A stretch of DNA of 33,152 nucleotides from Anaerolineae bacterium (GTDB lineage: Bacteria; Chloroflexota; Anaerolineae; Anaerolineales; Villigracilaceae): the NCBI GenBank assembly GCA_018648655.1, contig JABGQV010000195.1, positions 1-33,152 of the forward strand. Direction: 5' to 3'. Every line of letters starts with the position of its first letter. Position 1 is the first letter of the stretch. A program made the translations under genes and the position numbers. This document shows positions 19,295 to 28,993 of the stretch, piece after piece. The notes under the pieces are model-generated. The model made no database searches. It was not told where the DNA came from and saw nothing but the letters and a program-made list of their open reading frames with translations.

Positions 19295-19957
19295 TTAGTT
19301 CTCTTGCAAACAGTTGATTACTGAAATAATAATTTCTTCTGGCTCATCTTTGGTGACAGCCAAGATAGGGAAGTCTCCGATCGAATACAGGATGTGGAGA
19401 TTTGTGCTGAGTTCCGCTTTTGTGCTAATCCCAATCGCACTTGTGTCTTGGGCAATTTCCCTGCGCATTTCTTGCATATTTTGGGCTTGGCGCGCCATAG
19501 TAGGCGGGATGCCAGTTCCTAGCGTGGTTTTGTCAAATATAATCTGAATCTCGTTATTTTTATCATAAACCCAGAGTTTTATTGGCGCATCTTCCCCGCC
19601 AATTTGTGACCAGTTGGTGATTTTACCTTTAAAAATATCAGCAACTTGGGTCTTGCTTAAAGTCTGGTTGGCATTTTGGTTATTGCCTATTACTACTAAT
19701 TCTATATCACTGATTTTGTAGCCATTTTCGGCCGCGCCGATATGAAGGGCAATATCAGCTTCGTTGATATTGGAAGTGCGCGAAGCAAGCCCAAGTCGCG
19801 TCTCTTCCGCGCAACTGTATATTAGCGGCACTTGGCTTTCGGTGGCAGATGTTGAATAGAAGCTAAAAAGCAGGGGCTCCTTATCCAAATCTAAGGAAGA
19901 AGATTTTGGAGAGCAAGCGCTAACCAAAAAGAGAAGGAGGATGAAAATATAACGCAT
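19295..19957 (-). CDS. PstS-like periplasmic-binding-fold lipoprotein
   Basis: Lipobox FLVSAC; VADIFKGKITNWSQIGGEDAPIKLW..GTG typical of PstS-like proteins. Confidence 0.8.
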   Translation of the reverse strand: MRYIFILLLFLVSACSPKSSSLDLDKEPLLFSFYSTSATESQVPLIYSCAEETRLGLASRTSNINEADIALHIGAAENGYKISDIELVVIGNNQNANQTLSKTQVADIFKGKITNWSQIGGEDAPIKLWVYDKNNEIQIIFDKTTLGTGIPPTMARQAQNMQEMRREIAQDTSAIGISTKAELSTNLHILYSIGDFPILAVTKDEPEEIIISVINCLQEN

Positions 19958-21073
19958 TTACCAATCTCGCAGAAGGGTGGCGGTAAGTTCAGCACGCGAG
20001 ATAAAGCTGTCGAGGAGAAAATACTCATTTTCGGTGTGAAAATCTTCACCAATAGTGCCTAGACCATCCAAAACGGGGACATTTAGGTAGGCGACGAAAT
20101 TAGCATCAGATGCACTACCTGATCCACCAGCACGAATTTTTATACCCTCGGCTTCAGCAAGTTTTTCAGCTTTTTTAAAGGTTTTTTCCAAAAGTTTGTT
20201 AAAAGGCATAGGAGGGCGATTAAGAATGCACCAAACAGAAATAAAGGCTTCTTTTTTGACCGATTTGAGTGAGCAGATAAAATTTTGAACACGTACATAT
20301 TCTTTTAGATTGGTGAGACGTATATCGCCTTCTGCTTCTGCGTAGGCAGGGACAATATTGATTGCGCGCCCTCCATACATGGCACCGATATTGATGGTGG
20401 TGCCTTCTTCGTAATCAGTAAGTTGTTGAATTTTGACGATTTGATGCGAAAGTTCTTCGATGGCATTTAGCCCTTTTTTATGTGCGCCGCCTGAATGAGC
20501 GGCTTTTCCTTGTACCCTAATGGTGAACTTTCCGGTTCCTTTGCGCCAAGTATGCAATGTTCCTTCTAGATATTCACAGGGTTCAAAAACAAGGGTAAGA
20601 GCGTGTTTTTTTGCTTCGTCTTCTATAAGCGCACGAGATTCATAGCTGCCCATTTCTTCATCGGTGTTGAAGAGCATTGTAATTGGACGATTGGGCATTT
20701 CGTCTCTTTCTTTTAGCGCGGCAATTGCAGTGAGCATAATTACTAGGCCGCTCTTCATATCGAGGGCGCCAGGCCCAAATACTTTGCCATATTTTTCATA
20801 AAAGGGCTGCATTTCGATGGTGCCAAGGGGAAAAACAGTGTCAATATGCCCAATGAGCAAAATGCCATCTTCACCTTTTCCCCAGCGCGCTACGATATTA
20901 TTGCCAAATTCTTTATGTGGGTGAATTTCAATTTCCGCGCCGAGTTTTTTGGCTTCTCGAATCATAAGTGCGCCCATCTGATCTACGGCTTCTTTGTCGT
21001 AGGTGGGCGATTCTGTTTCAACCATTTCTTTCAGCAATTGCAGCATAGCTGGTTTGCGTGCAGAGAAGTCCAT
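19958..21073 (-). CDS. M20 family metallopeptidase (glutamate carboxypeptidase/CPG2-like)
   Basis: GHIDTVFPLG, GPGALDMKSG, TDEEMGS, GSGSASDANF. Confidence 0.92.
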   Translation of the reverse strand: MDFSARKPAMLQLLKEMVETESPTYDKEAVDQMGALMIREAKKLGAEIEIHPHKEFGNNIVARWGKGEDGILLIGHIDTVFPLGTIEMQPFYEKYGKVFGPGALDMKSGLVIMLTAIAALKERDEMPNRPITMLFNTDEEMGSYESRALIEDEAKKHALTLVFEPCEYLEGTLHTWRKGTGKFTIRVQGKAAHSGGAHKKGLNAIEELSHQIVKIQQLTDYEEGTTINIGAMYGGRAINIVPAYAEAEGDIRLTNLKEYVRVQNFICSLKSVKKEAFISVWCILNRPPMPFNKLLEKTFKKAEKLAEAEGIKIRAGGSGSASDANFVAYLNVPVLDGLGTIGEDFHTENEYFLLDSFISRAELTATLLRDW

Positions 21074-21180
21074 ATTCGAGAGTTCCTATCTTGAATAATA
21101 CAAAACTATTATAGTCGCTTTATTCTCTTTTTGGATAAAGGTTAAATGCAGAACTTAGCGCGTGTTTCTATATTGGGGTT

Positions 21181-22281
21181 TTACCATTCTCGCAATAGAG
21201 CAGCAAGAAGTTGTGTTTTTTCTGCTAAAGATTTTGTAAAAATATACTCTCGTGAAGAATGTAGCCCTTCACCAACTGTGCCTAAACCGTCTAAAACAGG
21301 TATTCCCAGTGGAGCAATAAAGTTTGCATCCGATGCGCCGCCTGTGCCGCCTGCTTTGAGCTTTATGCCTTCTTTTTCCGCGATAGCCTGTGCTCTGGCA
21401 AACGTTGCTTTCATTATTTTATTGAAAGGCATAGGGGGGCGGTTAAGTTCCCCTTTAACCTCTAGGGATGTGCCATTCAGGACAGGTTTTAGCGAATTTA
21501 TAGCATCTTCGATGCGTTCATATTCCCCTTCTTGCATTAAGCGCAAGTCTATGTTAATTTCAGCAAATTCGGGCACAACATTACTTGTTGTGCCCCCTCG
21601 AATAGCACCTACATTTAAGGTTGTTTCTTTTGCGTAGTCAGTTAGATTTTGAATGGTTAAAATCTGATGGGCTATTTCTTCGATTGCGTTTCTCCCCTCT
21701 GCGTGTGCGCCCCCTGCATGAGCGGCACGGCCATGTGCCTTGAGAGTGAAGTCGCCCGTCCCTTTGCGCCATGTTTTTATTGAGCCATCCACGAGCGCAG
21801 ATTCTAATACTAAGACTAACTCTGATTTAATGGCTAACTCTTCAATTATTGCGCGTGATGTTTGGCTGCCCACTTCTTCGTCTGATGTGAAGAGCATAGA
21901 GATTGGGCGATTTGGCAAGGCGTCTGCTGCACGAAGTTTTTCTATGGCACTCAAGCCAATTACAAGTCCGCCCTTCATATCTAAAACGCCGGGTCCGTAG
22001 ATTTTATCTTCTCGCTGATAAAAAGGCATTTTGTCCAATGTCCCCAGCGGGAAAACAGTATCCATATGTCCGAGTAATAAAATGCCTTTTTTCTGGGATT
22101 GTGGGCTGGGTGCTTGCCATTCAGCTAAGATGTGGTCCCCGCGCTTTTCTTGGGGGAAAAGTGTGATTGTTGCACCTAGTTTCTGGCTTACTTCCGCTAA
22201 AATCGCGCCTACTCGATCTACAGCTTTTTTATCATGAGTTGGCGATTCTGTTTCGACAAGTTTTTTGAGAAGGGAAATCAT
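21181..22281 (-). CDS. M20 family metallopeptidase, tandem paralogue
   Basis: GHMDTVFPLG, GPGVLDMKGG, SDEEVGS, GTGGASDANF; start taken at MISLLKKLVETESPT. Confidence 0.92.
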   Translation of the reverse strand: MISLLKKLVETESPTHDKKAVDRVGAILAEVSQKLGATITLFPQEKRGDHILAEWQAPSPQSQKKGILLLGHMDTVFPLGTLDKMPFYQREDKIYGPGVLDMKGGLVIGLSAIEKLRAADALPNRPISMLFTSDEEVGSQTSRAIIEELAIKSELVLVLESALVDGSIKTWRKGTGDFTLKAHGRAAHAGGAHAEGRNAIEEIAHQILTIQNLTDYAKETTLNVGAIRGGTTSNVVPEFAEINIDLRLMQEGEYERIEDAINSLKPVLNGTSLEVKGELNRPPMPFNKIMKATFARAQAIAEKEGIKLKAGGTGGASDANFIAPLGIPVLDGLGTVGEGLHSSREYIFTKSLAEKTQLLAALLREW

Positions 22282-22285
22282 TTTT

Positions 22286-22678
22286 TTATTTTTCTTCTTC
22301 GTATTCAGCTTCGATAATTTCCTCAGGGGCTTCAAGTTTCTTTTGATTGTTTTTATCTTTTCCGCTACCTAGCATTTGCATTGTGCCCAATGCGCCGCCG
22401 AGCAAAGGTACTAATGCTGGTAGGGGGGTTGGGATGGCTGTGAGTACGCCAATTAACGTGCCCTTGCCAATTGCTGCACCCCAGTTATCGTTGAAGCTAT
22501 GGCGTTGTATCAAGATGCTGGGGATTGTTAATGCGGCACCCACTGCCACAGAGAAAGGCAAAGTTAGCTCAAAAGTGAGCGTTTCGGCACCAAAGAGCAT
22601 CATGTCTATTGCAAACATGCCAAAGCCTACAAGAGGGTGTAAGCCAAAAGATTGAGAGAGTTTTTTTAATGAGTCCAT
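22286..22678 (-). CDS. Small membrane protein of unknown function
   Basis: 130 aa with hydrophobic segments; TAATG overlap with the upstream kinase gene. Confidence 0.65.
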   Translation of the reverse strand: MDSLKKLSQSFGLHPLVGFGMFAIDMMLFGAETLTFELTLPFSVAVGAALTIPSILIQRHSFNDNWGAAIGKGTLIGVLTAIPTPLPALVPLLGGALGTMQMLGSGKDKNNQKKLEAPEEIIEAEYEEEK

Positions 22679-23322
22679 TATTTTCCTCGTAAATCTACAG
22701 TTTCTTTTCCTGACAATTTGTTCAAGATGCGCTCTGTAACAATTTCTAGTGCATCTGATTGGTGAACATAATCAAGGTTGTCGGTGCGAATAGTTAGCAC
22801 AGGGCAGAGGTCAAAAGAGCCTAACCATTCCTCGTAAAAAGAGTCGAGCAAGGTGAGATACTCAGCCGTGATTCCCGTCTCCATATCTCTGGCGCGGTGC
22901 TGAATACGCTCCATTAATACGTCTACTGGGGCCTTGAGGTAGATTAGCAAATCGGGGCGCGGCAAGCTTTCTACGACCAAGCCAAAAAGACGCTTATAGG
23001 CTAGATAGTCTCTTTTTGTAAGATTGTCTAGATGGTGTAAAGCGCGTGCGAAAATATAAGCATCTTCATAAATGCTGCGATCAAGAATTGCAGAACGTGC
23101 GTCTCGGGCAACTTCAAGATATTGCTCTGCGCGATGCCCTAAAAAGAAGACTTGCAAATGAAAAGACCAAGCACGCATATCAGCATAAAAATTGGACAGA
23201 TATGGGTTATCTGTAACCGATTCGAAGTCTGTGCGCCAGCCAAGGCGGTCGCCCATTCGTTCTGTTAGTGATGTTTTTCCTACGCCGATATTCCCGGCAA
23301 CTACAACAAGGTGTTTGGTCAT
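22678..23322 (-). CDS. Deoxynucleoside kinase family protein
   Basis: VVAGNIGVGKTSLTERM P-loop, ILDRSIYEDAYIFA, PDLLIYLKAPVDVLMERI. Confidence 0.9.
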   Translation of the reverse strand: MTKHLVVVAGNIGVGKTSLTERMGDRLGWRTDFESVTDNPYLSNFYADMRAWSFHLQVFFLGHRAEQYLEVARDARSAILDRSIYEDAYIFARALHHLDNLTKRDYLAYKRLFGLVVESLPRPDLLIYLKAPVDVLMERIQHRARDMETGITAEYLTLLDSFYEEWLGSFDLCPVLTIRTDNLDYVHQSDALEIVTERILNKLSGKETVDLRGK

Positions 23323-23422
23323 GTTTTTCTCCTTAGATTAATCTTACCTTATTCGTTGAAGATTAGTCTAGCGCATTCTTTTTTCAGTGTAATGACAATC
23401 TGTGGGATGCTTATGCGTAATG

Positions 23423-25759
23423 CTAGTTACTTAATAAGCTCTTGGCAATTTCTTCTGCTAGGCCAGCGTTATTTTCTTCCAGTAAAATCACCAATCCCAA
23501 GGGGGCGCCTTGCCAGTTTTTCGTTGTTCCAGCCAACAACCAAGTGATATTTTCTTTTTCATCTGCGACCAAAAAATGCCAATATGCTCCATTATCTGTT
23601 GTGAAATTCTTTAGAAAACTATCAGTTTCTGATTGCGTGAAAAGCTGAGTTTCTTCACCCAAAGCAGGCAAAATCACCCATTCGCTTTGAGGTGTGTTTA
23701 CAGCTAATGCTAAACGAGGAGCAGGTGCGAGCCCTGCGTTGCTCAAAGCAGATGCAGCTATCGCCATTTCTATGGGACTGCCATCTTCTACGGGGATTCG
23801 GATGATGGTACGAATCTCTGAAGTTTTGAAAAATAAGGAAGTTTCTGTGATAGAGATTGGATATTGGCCCTGCGTGGCGCGATTTATCAGTGGAGAGTTT
23901 TCATCATTCAGGACGGTTTCGTCTAATTGATTTGCATCAAAGGTGGGATGGGAGGACATGACCAAAATTTCACCACTTTGAGCATTGATGAGGACGACCG
24001 CGCCCTTGTGCTTGCTTAGGCGTTGGTCAACATCTTCCTGGAGATCAATATCGATACTTAAACGTAAATCTAAACCTGAAGGAGGTTGTCCGTATAATAG
24101 TTGATTCCACCAAATTGTTGAAGTGGGATTGCCAGCTAAGCCTCGTAAATACTCATCAAGAGCAAATTCAATACCAGCTTGCCCATATATGCTATTCGTA
24201 TAGCCAGTGACAGGGGAGAGATTTGGATAGAGATATTCTCGTGAGAGTTCTCCAGATGTACCTTTTGTGATAACGATGGGCTTATTATTTCTGTCCAAGA
24301 TATTTCCGCGCGGAACATATAAATCTGCTAGGGTGCGACGAGGATTATCAGAACGGGTGAGTAGATCGGGGCCACGAAGAATTGCCCACCAACCATTGAT
24401 GATGGCAGATAAGACTAATCCCAACATGAGGAGCGCACTCAATAGGTGATAGGGTTGAGGTTTGGGGAGAGGGGCAGCTTCTTCGTTTTCATTGCTGATT
24501 TTTAGTAGTAAAAGTAAAGCTATGAAAGAAGTTAGTAGTGAAGAGCCGCCGTAAGAGATAAAGGGGAGGGTTACGCCTGTAAGGGGCAATAAACGTAAAT
24601 TTCCTCCGATAATGAGAAGGGACTGGATGCCAAGATACATGGTTAGTCCAGCAGCAAGGAGGCGAAGGTATCGACTAGGGGCACGGAGGGCTATTCTTAA
24701 GCCACGAGAGAGAAAAATGCCGAGGAGGGCAAACAAGCCTAAGGTTCCGGCAAGTCCCGTTTCTTCTGCTAATGATGTGAAAATAAAATCGGAGTGGGCA
24801 ACAGGTACAAAGGCGGGCGACCCTATCCCAATTCCGCGCCCCCACAGACCACCATTTGCGATTGCCATGAGCGATTGAATGATTTGGTATCCGCGCCCAC
24901 TTGGATCGCCCCAAGGAGAAATCCAGATGGAGAGACGGGTGTGAATGATATCTATAAAAAAGTAGCCAAAAAGGGCAACTGCGAGAAGTATGCTGGCATT
25001 GATGAATAAAACGCGCTTTCGGGCGATGGCTAGGTAAAGAATGCTGGCATAGAGCATGATGAAAATAGATGCCGCACCAAGATCACGTTGGACAAGGAGG
25101 AGGAGTAAAGCGATGCTTGCAAGAAAAAGGGTAGGGAGAATGAATGGAAAAATTTGCTGGTCTTGGATGGGCTTATTGGCAAGATAAGCAGAGAGATAAA
25201 TAACAAGAAGTAGCTTGAGTGGCTCAGAGGGTTGTAGATAAACGCCACCAAACCCTAACCAGAGACGGGGTCCTATGCCTAGTGGGTTTGCACCAAAAAT
25301 TAGAGTAAGAGATGTGAGAATTAGCCCGCTAATGAGAAGGATATATTTATAGCGTCTTAAGGTGGGAAGCAACTTATCCCATTTTGTGCCGATCATAAGA
25401 GCACCCATACTCACTGCAAGCCAGATGGTTTGTCGAATACCAAAGAGAGGAGTGAGTCTCCAGATGCTGAGAAGACCCCAGCCGCTGAGGAGGGCGGCAA
25501 TGGTAAAAATATAAGGGTCCCTATCGGGGAGATTTTTATTCAGATATTTTTCTGTGATGGCAGTTAAAAATAACCACAAAAAGAACCCTGTCCAGTGGGC
25601 ATAGATATAGTCCGCGTTCCAACTACGAGCGCGAACAGAGGGGGAGAGGGTTAAAATGATGCTATATAAAGCGAGGAAGATGGCGGAAAGCCAATGTAGG
25701 AGGCTAAAGTTAGGGAGTGAGAAGCTAAAGACTTTGTTTTGTTTTTTTTTATTTATCAT
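23423..25759 (-). CDS. FtsW/RodA/SpoVE family protein fused to a degenerate penicillin-binding-protein-like domain
   Basis: LPLTGVTLPFISYGGSSLL (FtsW/RodA signature), then VPRGNILDRNNKPIV and GAVVLINAQSGEILVMSSHPTFDANQL (PBP); SxxK, SxN and KTG motifs not found. Confidence 0.88.
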   Translation of the reverse strand: MINKKKQNKVFSFSLPNFSLLHWLSAIFLALYSIILTLSPSVRARSWNADYIYAHWTGFFLWLFLTAITEKYLNKNLPDRDPYIFTIAALLSGWGLLSIWRLTPLFGIRQTIWLAVSMGALMIGTKWDKLLPTLRRYKYILLISGLILTSLTLIFGANPLGIGPRLWLGFGGVYLQPSEPLKLLLVIYLSAYLANKPIQDQQIFPFILPTLFLASIALLLLLVQRDLGAASIFIMLYASILYLAIARKRVLFINASILLAVALFGYFFIDIIHTRLSIWISPWGDPSGRGYQIIQSLMAIANGGLWGRGIGIGSPAFVPVAHSDFIFTSLAEETGLAGTLGLFALLGIFLSRGLRIALRAPSRYLRLLAAGLTMYLGIQSLLIIGGNLRLLPLTGVTLPFISYGGSSLLTSFIALLLLLKISNENEEAAPLPKPQPYHLLSALLMLGLVLSAIINGWWAILRGPDLLTRSDNPRRTLADLYVPRGNILDRNNKPIVITKGTSGELSREYLYPNLSPVTGYTNSIYGQAGIEFALDEYLRGLAGNPTSTIWWNQLLYGQPPSGLDLRLSIDIDLQEDVDQRLSKHKGAVVLINAQSGEILVMSSHPTFDANQLDETVLNDENSPLINRATQGQYPISITETSLFFKTSEIRTIIRIPVEDGSPIEMAIAASALSNAGLAPAPRLALAVNTPQSEWVILPALGEETQLFTQSETDSFLKNFTTDNGAYWHFLVADEKENITWLLAGTTKNWQGAPLGLVILLEENNAGLAEEIAKSLLSN

Positions 25760-25772
25760 AAGCAGGCTGGGT

Positions 25773-26636
25773 TTATAGATATTTATTTACCAATAAATCT
25801 AAACGACTTCGTGTTTCTGATGGAATAACGCGTGGTTGTGTGATGATTGCGTCAGAGAGTGCGTTTTCGCATCCACATTCTCGATGAGATGTATAGGAGC
25901 GCGCTAAATTTCGAATTGCTTCTTGTGCAACTTTCGTGTTTTTCATCAGGGTTTTTATGACCATCTCAACCGTTACGGGCTCTTCGCTGATATGCCAAAC
26001 ATCATAGTCGGTGACATGCGCCATTACCGCGTAGCAAATTTCTGCCTCACGTGCGAGGAAGGCTTCTGGGGCTGTGGTCATGCCAATAATGGACATATCC
26101 CAAGAACGAAAGACATTCGATTCGGCGCGCGTTGAGAAACGAGGCCCCTCAATGGTGATAAAGGTACCACCGTCGTGAACTTTTGCGCCAGTTTTTTGAA
26201 CAGCTGCCAGAGTTTTCCCGGAGAATTCAGAACAAAATGGTTCTGCAACGCTAATATGGCTAACTAAGCCCTGTTCAAAAAAACTTCGTTTACGGTTTTT
26301 TGTCATATCAAAAAGTTGGTCAGGAATGACGATTTCCCCAGGGGCATAATCGTCTCTTAGGGAGCCACAAGCGTTTATACTCACAATTTTTTCGACACCA
26401 AGTGATTTTAAGGCGTAGATATTTGCGCGATAATTGACTTCGCTAGGATTTAAGTGATGCCCGATTCCGTGCCGTGCCAAAAAGGCGATAGGTTGCCCCT
26501 CTAAGGTGCCTACGACAATAGGCGCACTCGGGTCTCCGAAGGGGGTTGAAATGATGCGTTCCTCTGTGCCTTCAAGTCCAGGCATAGCGTATAGGCCAGA
26601 GCCACCGATAATTGCAAGTGATATAGTTTTGATCAT
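25773..26636 (-). CDS. mtnP: S-methyl-5'-thioadenosine phosphorylase
   Basis: IIGGSGLYAMPGLEG, RHGIGHHLNPSEVNYRANIYALKSLGVE, EGPRFSTRAES, VIGMTTAPEA-like IIGMTTAPEAFLAREAEI. Confidence 0.92.
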   Translation of the reverse strand: MIKTISLAIIGGSGLYAMPGLEGTEERIISTPFGDPSAPIVVGTLEGQPIAFLARHGIGHHLNPSEVNYRANIYALKSLGVEKIVSINACGSLRDDYAPGEIVIPDQLFDMTKNRKRSFFEQGLVSHISVAEPFCSEFSGKTLAAVQKTGAKVHDGGTFITIEGPRFSTRAESNVFRSWDMSIIGMTTAPEAFLAREAEICYAVMAHVTDYDVWHISEEPVTVEMVIKTLMKNTKVAQEAIRNLARSYTSHRECGCENALSDAIITQPRVIPSETRSRLDLLVNKYL

Positions 26637-26660
26637 TATATTTTCCTTCTTGAAGTCTAC

Positions 26661-27119
26661 CTAAACTTTTTGTGTATTTGGGGAGAGATCGCCTATCGTA
26701 AGATGTATTTTTAGTGGAACTTTCCCACAATAAATCTCATCGTTGCTGATAACGATTGTGGGCGTTTTCACATCTTCATTATTTAGTGTTGTGCCGTTGG
26801 TAGAATTCAAATCCTCTAGCCACCATTGCCCGTGATGATAAATTAACTGAGCATGATGTGCAGAGACTGTGTCATTTTCGAGATAAATATCGCTATGTGG
26901 ATCACGTCCGATATTAATTTCAGGAACTGTAAAATGTTTTATTTTCTTTTTTTCTTTGTGGTCTATATAAATTAGAGATAAAGGAGGCGTCTTTCGTGAA
27001 GCTAATAATTCACTTTCGGTTTTGAAACTTCTCCATAAAAACAAAAACGCCCAGCCTATAAAAAGATATAGGCTGAGAGTCATGCCGAAGCGTAAAGTCA
27101 GCAAAAAAGGACCGCTCAT
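26661..27119 (-). CDS. FHA-domain protein with N-terminal membrane segment (FhaB-like)
   Basis: INIGRDPHSDIYLENDTVSAHHAQL..WWLEDLNSTNGTTLN. Confidence 0.88.
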   Translation of the reverse strand: MSGPFLLTLRFGMTLSLYLFIGWAFLFLWRSFKTESELLASRKTPPLSLIYIDHKEKKKIKHFTVPEINIGRDPHSDIYLENDTVSAHHAQLIYHHGQWWLEDLNSTNGTTLNNEDVKTPTIVISNDEIYCGKVPLKIHLTIGDLSPNTQKV

Positions 27120-27121
27120 TA

Positions 27122-27952
27122 TTATTTCTTATCGTTAAGACTGGCTGTGTCTCGAAGAATCGCTGTCTCACGTTCTGACGAAGCTTCTGACGAAGCTGAA
27201 TTAATTTCAAATGGCGTTGTTATTGTTAAATCTGCTCGGTTAGGAGGATTGTCTTGCCCGTAAATTAGAGGAACGCCTGCCAAAGAAATCACATCACCGG
27301 GATAAAGCACAGACTGATGTGAGCGCTGGCTATTTACGTAAGTTCCACCTGTGGAGTTGAGGTCAAAGATGACATAGTGTCCGTCCACTGCCCGCAATTG
27401 TGCATGGTCTCGAGAGACACGAGGGTCGTCAATGGTTAGGGTGTTTTCCATACGCCGACCGATATTAATTACCGATTGAGCAAGTGGGAAAACCTTTGTC
27501 CCGTGAATAATAAGAAAAGCATTTAAGGGAACTTTTCCTGTATCGTCTTCTTTTTTTTGTGTATTCATACCTTTTGTATCCGCAATTTGGTCTACTCGTT
27601 GGGAAACGAGTATTTTGATTTCTTCAGTTCCAAGCTCAGGGTCTGTAGCAAGTGAAAATGAAAGTGTCTCTGAAAAAGCTAAGTCAGCTTCACTAGCCAC
27701 ATCTTTTATTGCTTTCTTTAAGTTGTTGATTATTGCTAAATCGTTTTTCCACTCTTCAATTAAGTTCGGGTGCGCCACAAGTGTGTAAATATGAGGCGCA
27801 AATTTACTTCCACCATTTTCAATGAGATTGCTGTGCATAGCCTTGGCCAATTGCTTTGCAATCTTGTTTTCTTTTCTTCTCGTCAGAAAATACTCAGGCA
27901 AACGCACCTCAATAAGCGCTTCTAAGCGTTCTTCGAGTTTGTCAAGCTTCAT
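27122..27952 (-). CDS. FhaA-like protein: DUF3662-type N-terminus plus FHA domain
   Basis: N-terminus LEERLEALIEVRLPEYF..; FHA INIGRRMENTLTIDDPRVSRDHAQLR..IFDLNSTGGTYVN. Confidence 0.88.
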   Translation of the reverse strand: MKLDKLEERLEALIEVRLPEYFLTRRKENKIAKQLAKAMHSNLIENGGSKFAPHIYTLVAHPNLIEEWKNDLAIINNLKKAIKDVASEADLAFSETLSFSLATDPELGTEEIKILVSQRVDQIADTKGMNTQKKEDDTGKVPLNAFLIIHGTKVFPLAQSVINIGRRMENTLTIDDPRVSRDHAQLRAVDGHYVIFDLNSTGGTYVNSQRSHQSVLYPGDVISLAGVPLIYGQDNPPNRADLTITTPFEINSASSEASSERETAILRDTASLNDKK

Positions 27953-27982
27953 AAAACCTCACCCTTTTATTTTTTTCCTCTT

Positions 27983-28011
27983 ATTATAGAATTGGATTGT
28001 CATTAATGCAA
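27983..28011 (-). promoter_or_regulatory. Promoter of the FHA operon
   Basis: Minus strand TTGCAT-N17-TATAAT, about 30 nt upstream of fhaA-like start. Confidence 0.7.
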
Positions 28012-28126
28012 GCCTGAGATTTTTTTAAATACGACTGCGAATAAAATTTATCAAAAATATACCGCTTCATACGTGAACTAAACTTGCTAGGTCTTAATAT
28101 GCAGCGGGCTGAAGAAATGGAGCGAG

Positions 28127-28993
28127 ATGATTAATATACCGATGCGTCAGCTTTGGTCAGCAAAACTCCCCGATCTCTTGGAGAAATACGCAGCAAAGTG
28201 GAAGTTGGAGATTTTAACGCCCTTCGAAAACCTTTCTTATAATTATGCTGCACCTGCTCGCCGCGCAGACGGAACGCTGGTTGTGATAAAAGCGGGATTC
28301 CCGAAATGTGAACTTGATGCAGAAATCGCGGCATTAGGCCATTTTGGTGGTCAGAATATGGTGTGTATATACGAATGTGAGCTTGATGACGGTATCTTCC
28401 TCTTGGAAAAAATATCACCAGGCAAATCTCTGTGGAATTTGGATGACAAGCAATCCACAAATATTTTGCTCGACCTGATGCCGAAATTATGGCGACCCTA
28501 TTGTGGCGAATATCCTTTCCCGACCATAGCAGATTGGGGACGGGGTTTTTCTCATCTTCGAGAAAGAAATGCCGGCGGGACTGGACGTTTAGATAAGAGA
28601 TTAATTGATAGGGCAGAAAATATTTATACAGAATTAGTAATATCTAGCGAGAGTGCGGTCTTGCTACACGGAGATCTGCATCATGGCAATGTGCTTTTAG
28701 CAAAGGATAAGTCCTATTTGGCAATCGACCCTAAAGGCGTACTTGGTGAACCTTGTTATGAAGTCGGAGCTTTTTTACGTAATCCCATGCCTGAGTTATT
28801 GAAGAGAGAAAAACTACATACTTTGATGATGTGGCGCACGAAAGAAATTGTAGAGAAGCTGGGTTTTGAACAAGAGCGAGTAGTTGGCTGGGCTATGTCG
28901 CAAGCCGTTTTGGCCGCGATTTGGTGTGACGAAGATAGTCTGCCTTGTAGAGAGGGCTTTATGAGAATTGCTGAAGTTTTTGATAGTTTCTAG
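28127..28993 (+). CDS. APH(6)/hydroxyurea-type aminoglycoside phosphotransferase family kinase
   Basis: LLHGDLHHGNVLL catalytic loop, AIDPKGVLGEPCYEVGAFLRNP. Confidence 0.82.
   Translation: MINIPMRQLWSAKLPDLLEKYAAKWKLEILTPFENLSYNYAAPARRADGTLVVIKAGFPKCELDAEIAALGHFGGQNMVCIYECELDDGIFLLEKISPGKSLWNLDDKQSTNILLDLMPKLWRPYCGEYPFPTIADWGRGFSHLRERNAGGTGRLDKRLIDRAENIYTELVISSESAVLLHGDLHHGNVLLAKDKSYLAIDPKGVLGEPCYEVGAFLRNPMPELLKREKLHTLMMWRTKEIVEKLGFEQERVVGWAMSQAVLAAIWCDEDSLPCREGFMRIAEVFDSF

Noticed and set aside
28099-28134. 11-codon mini-ORF (MQRAEEMERDD) overlapping the APH-like start, as a regulatory leader
   Set aside because: No convincing RBS and no terminator or alternative structure seen nearby.
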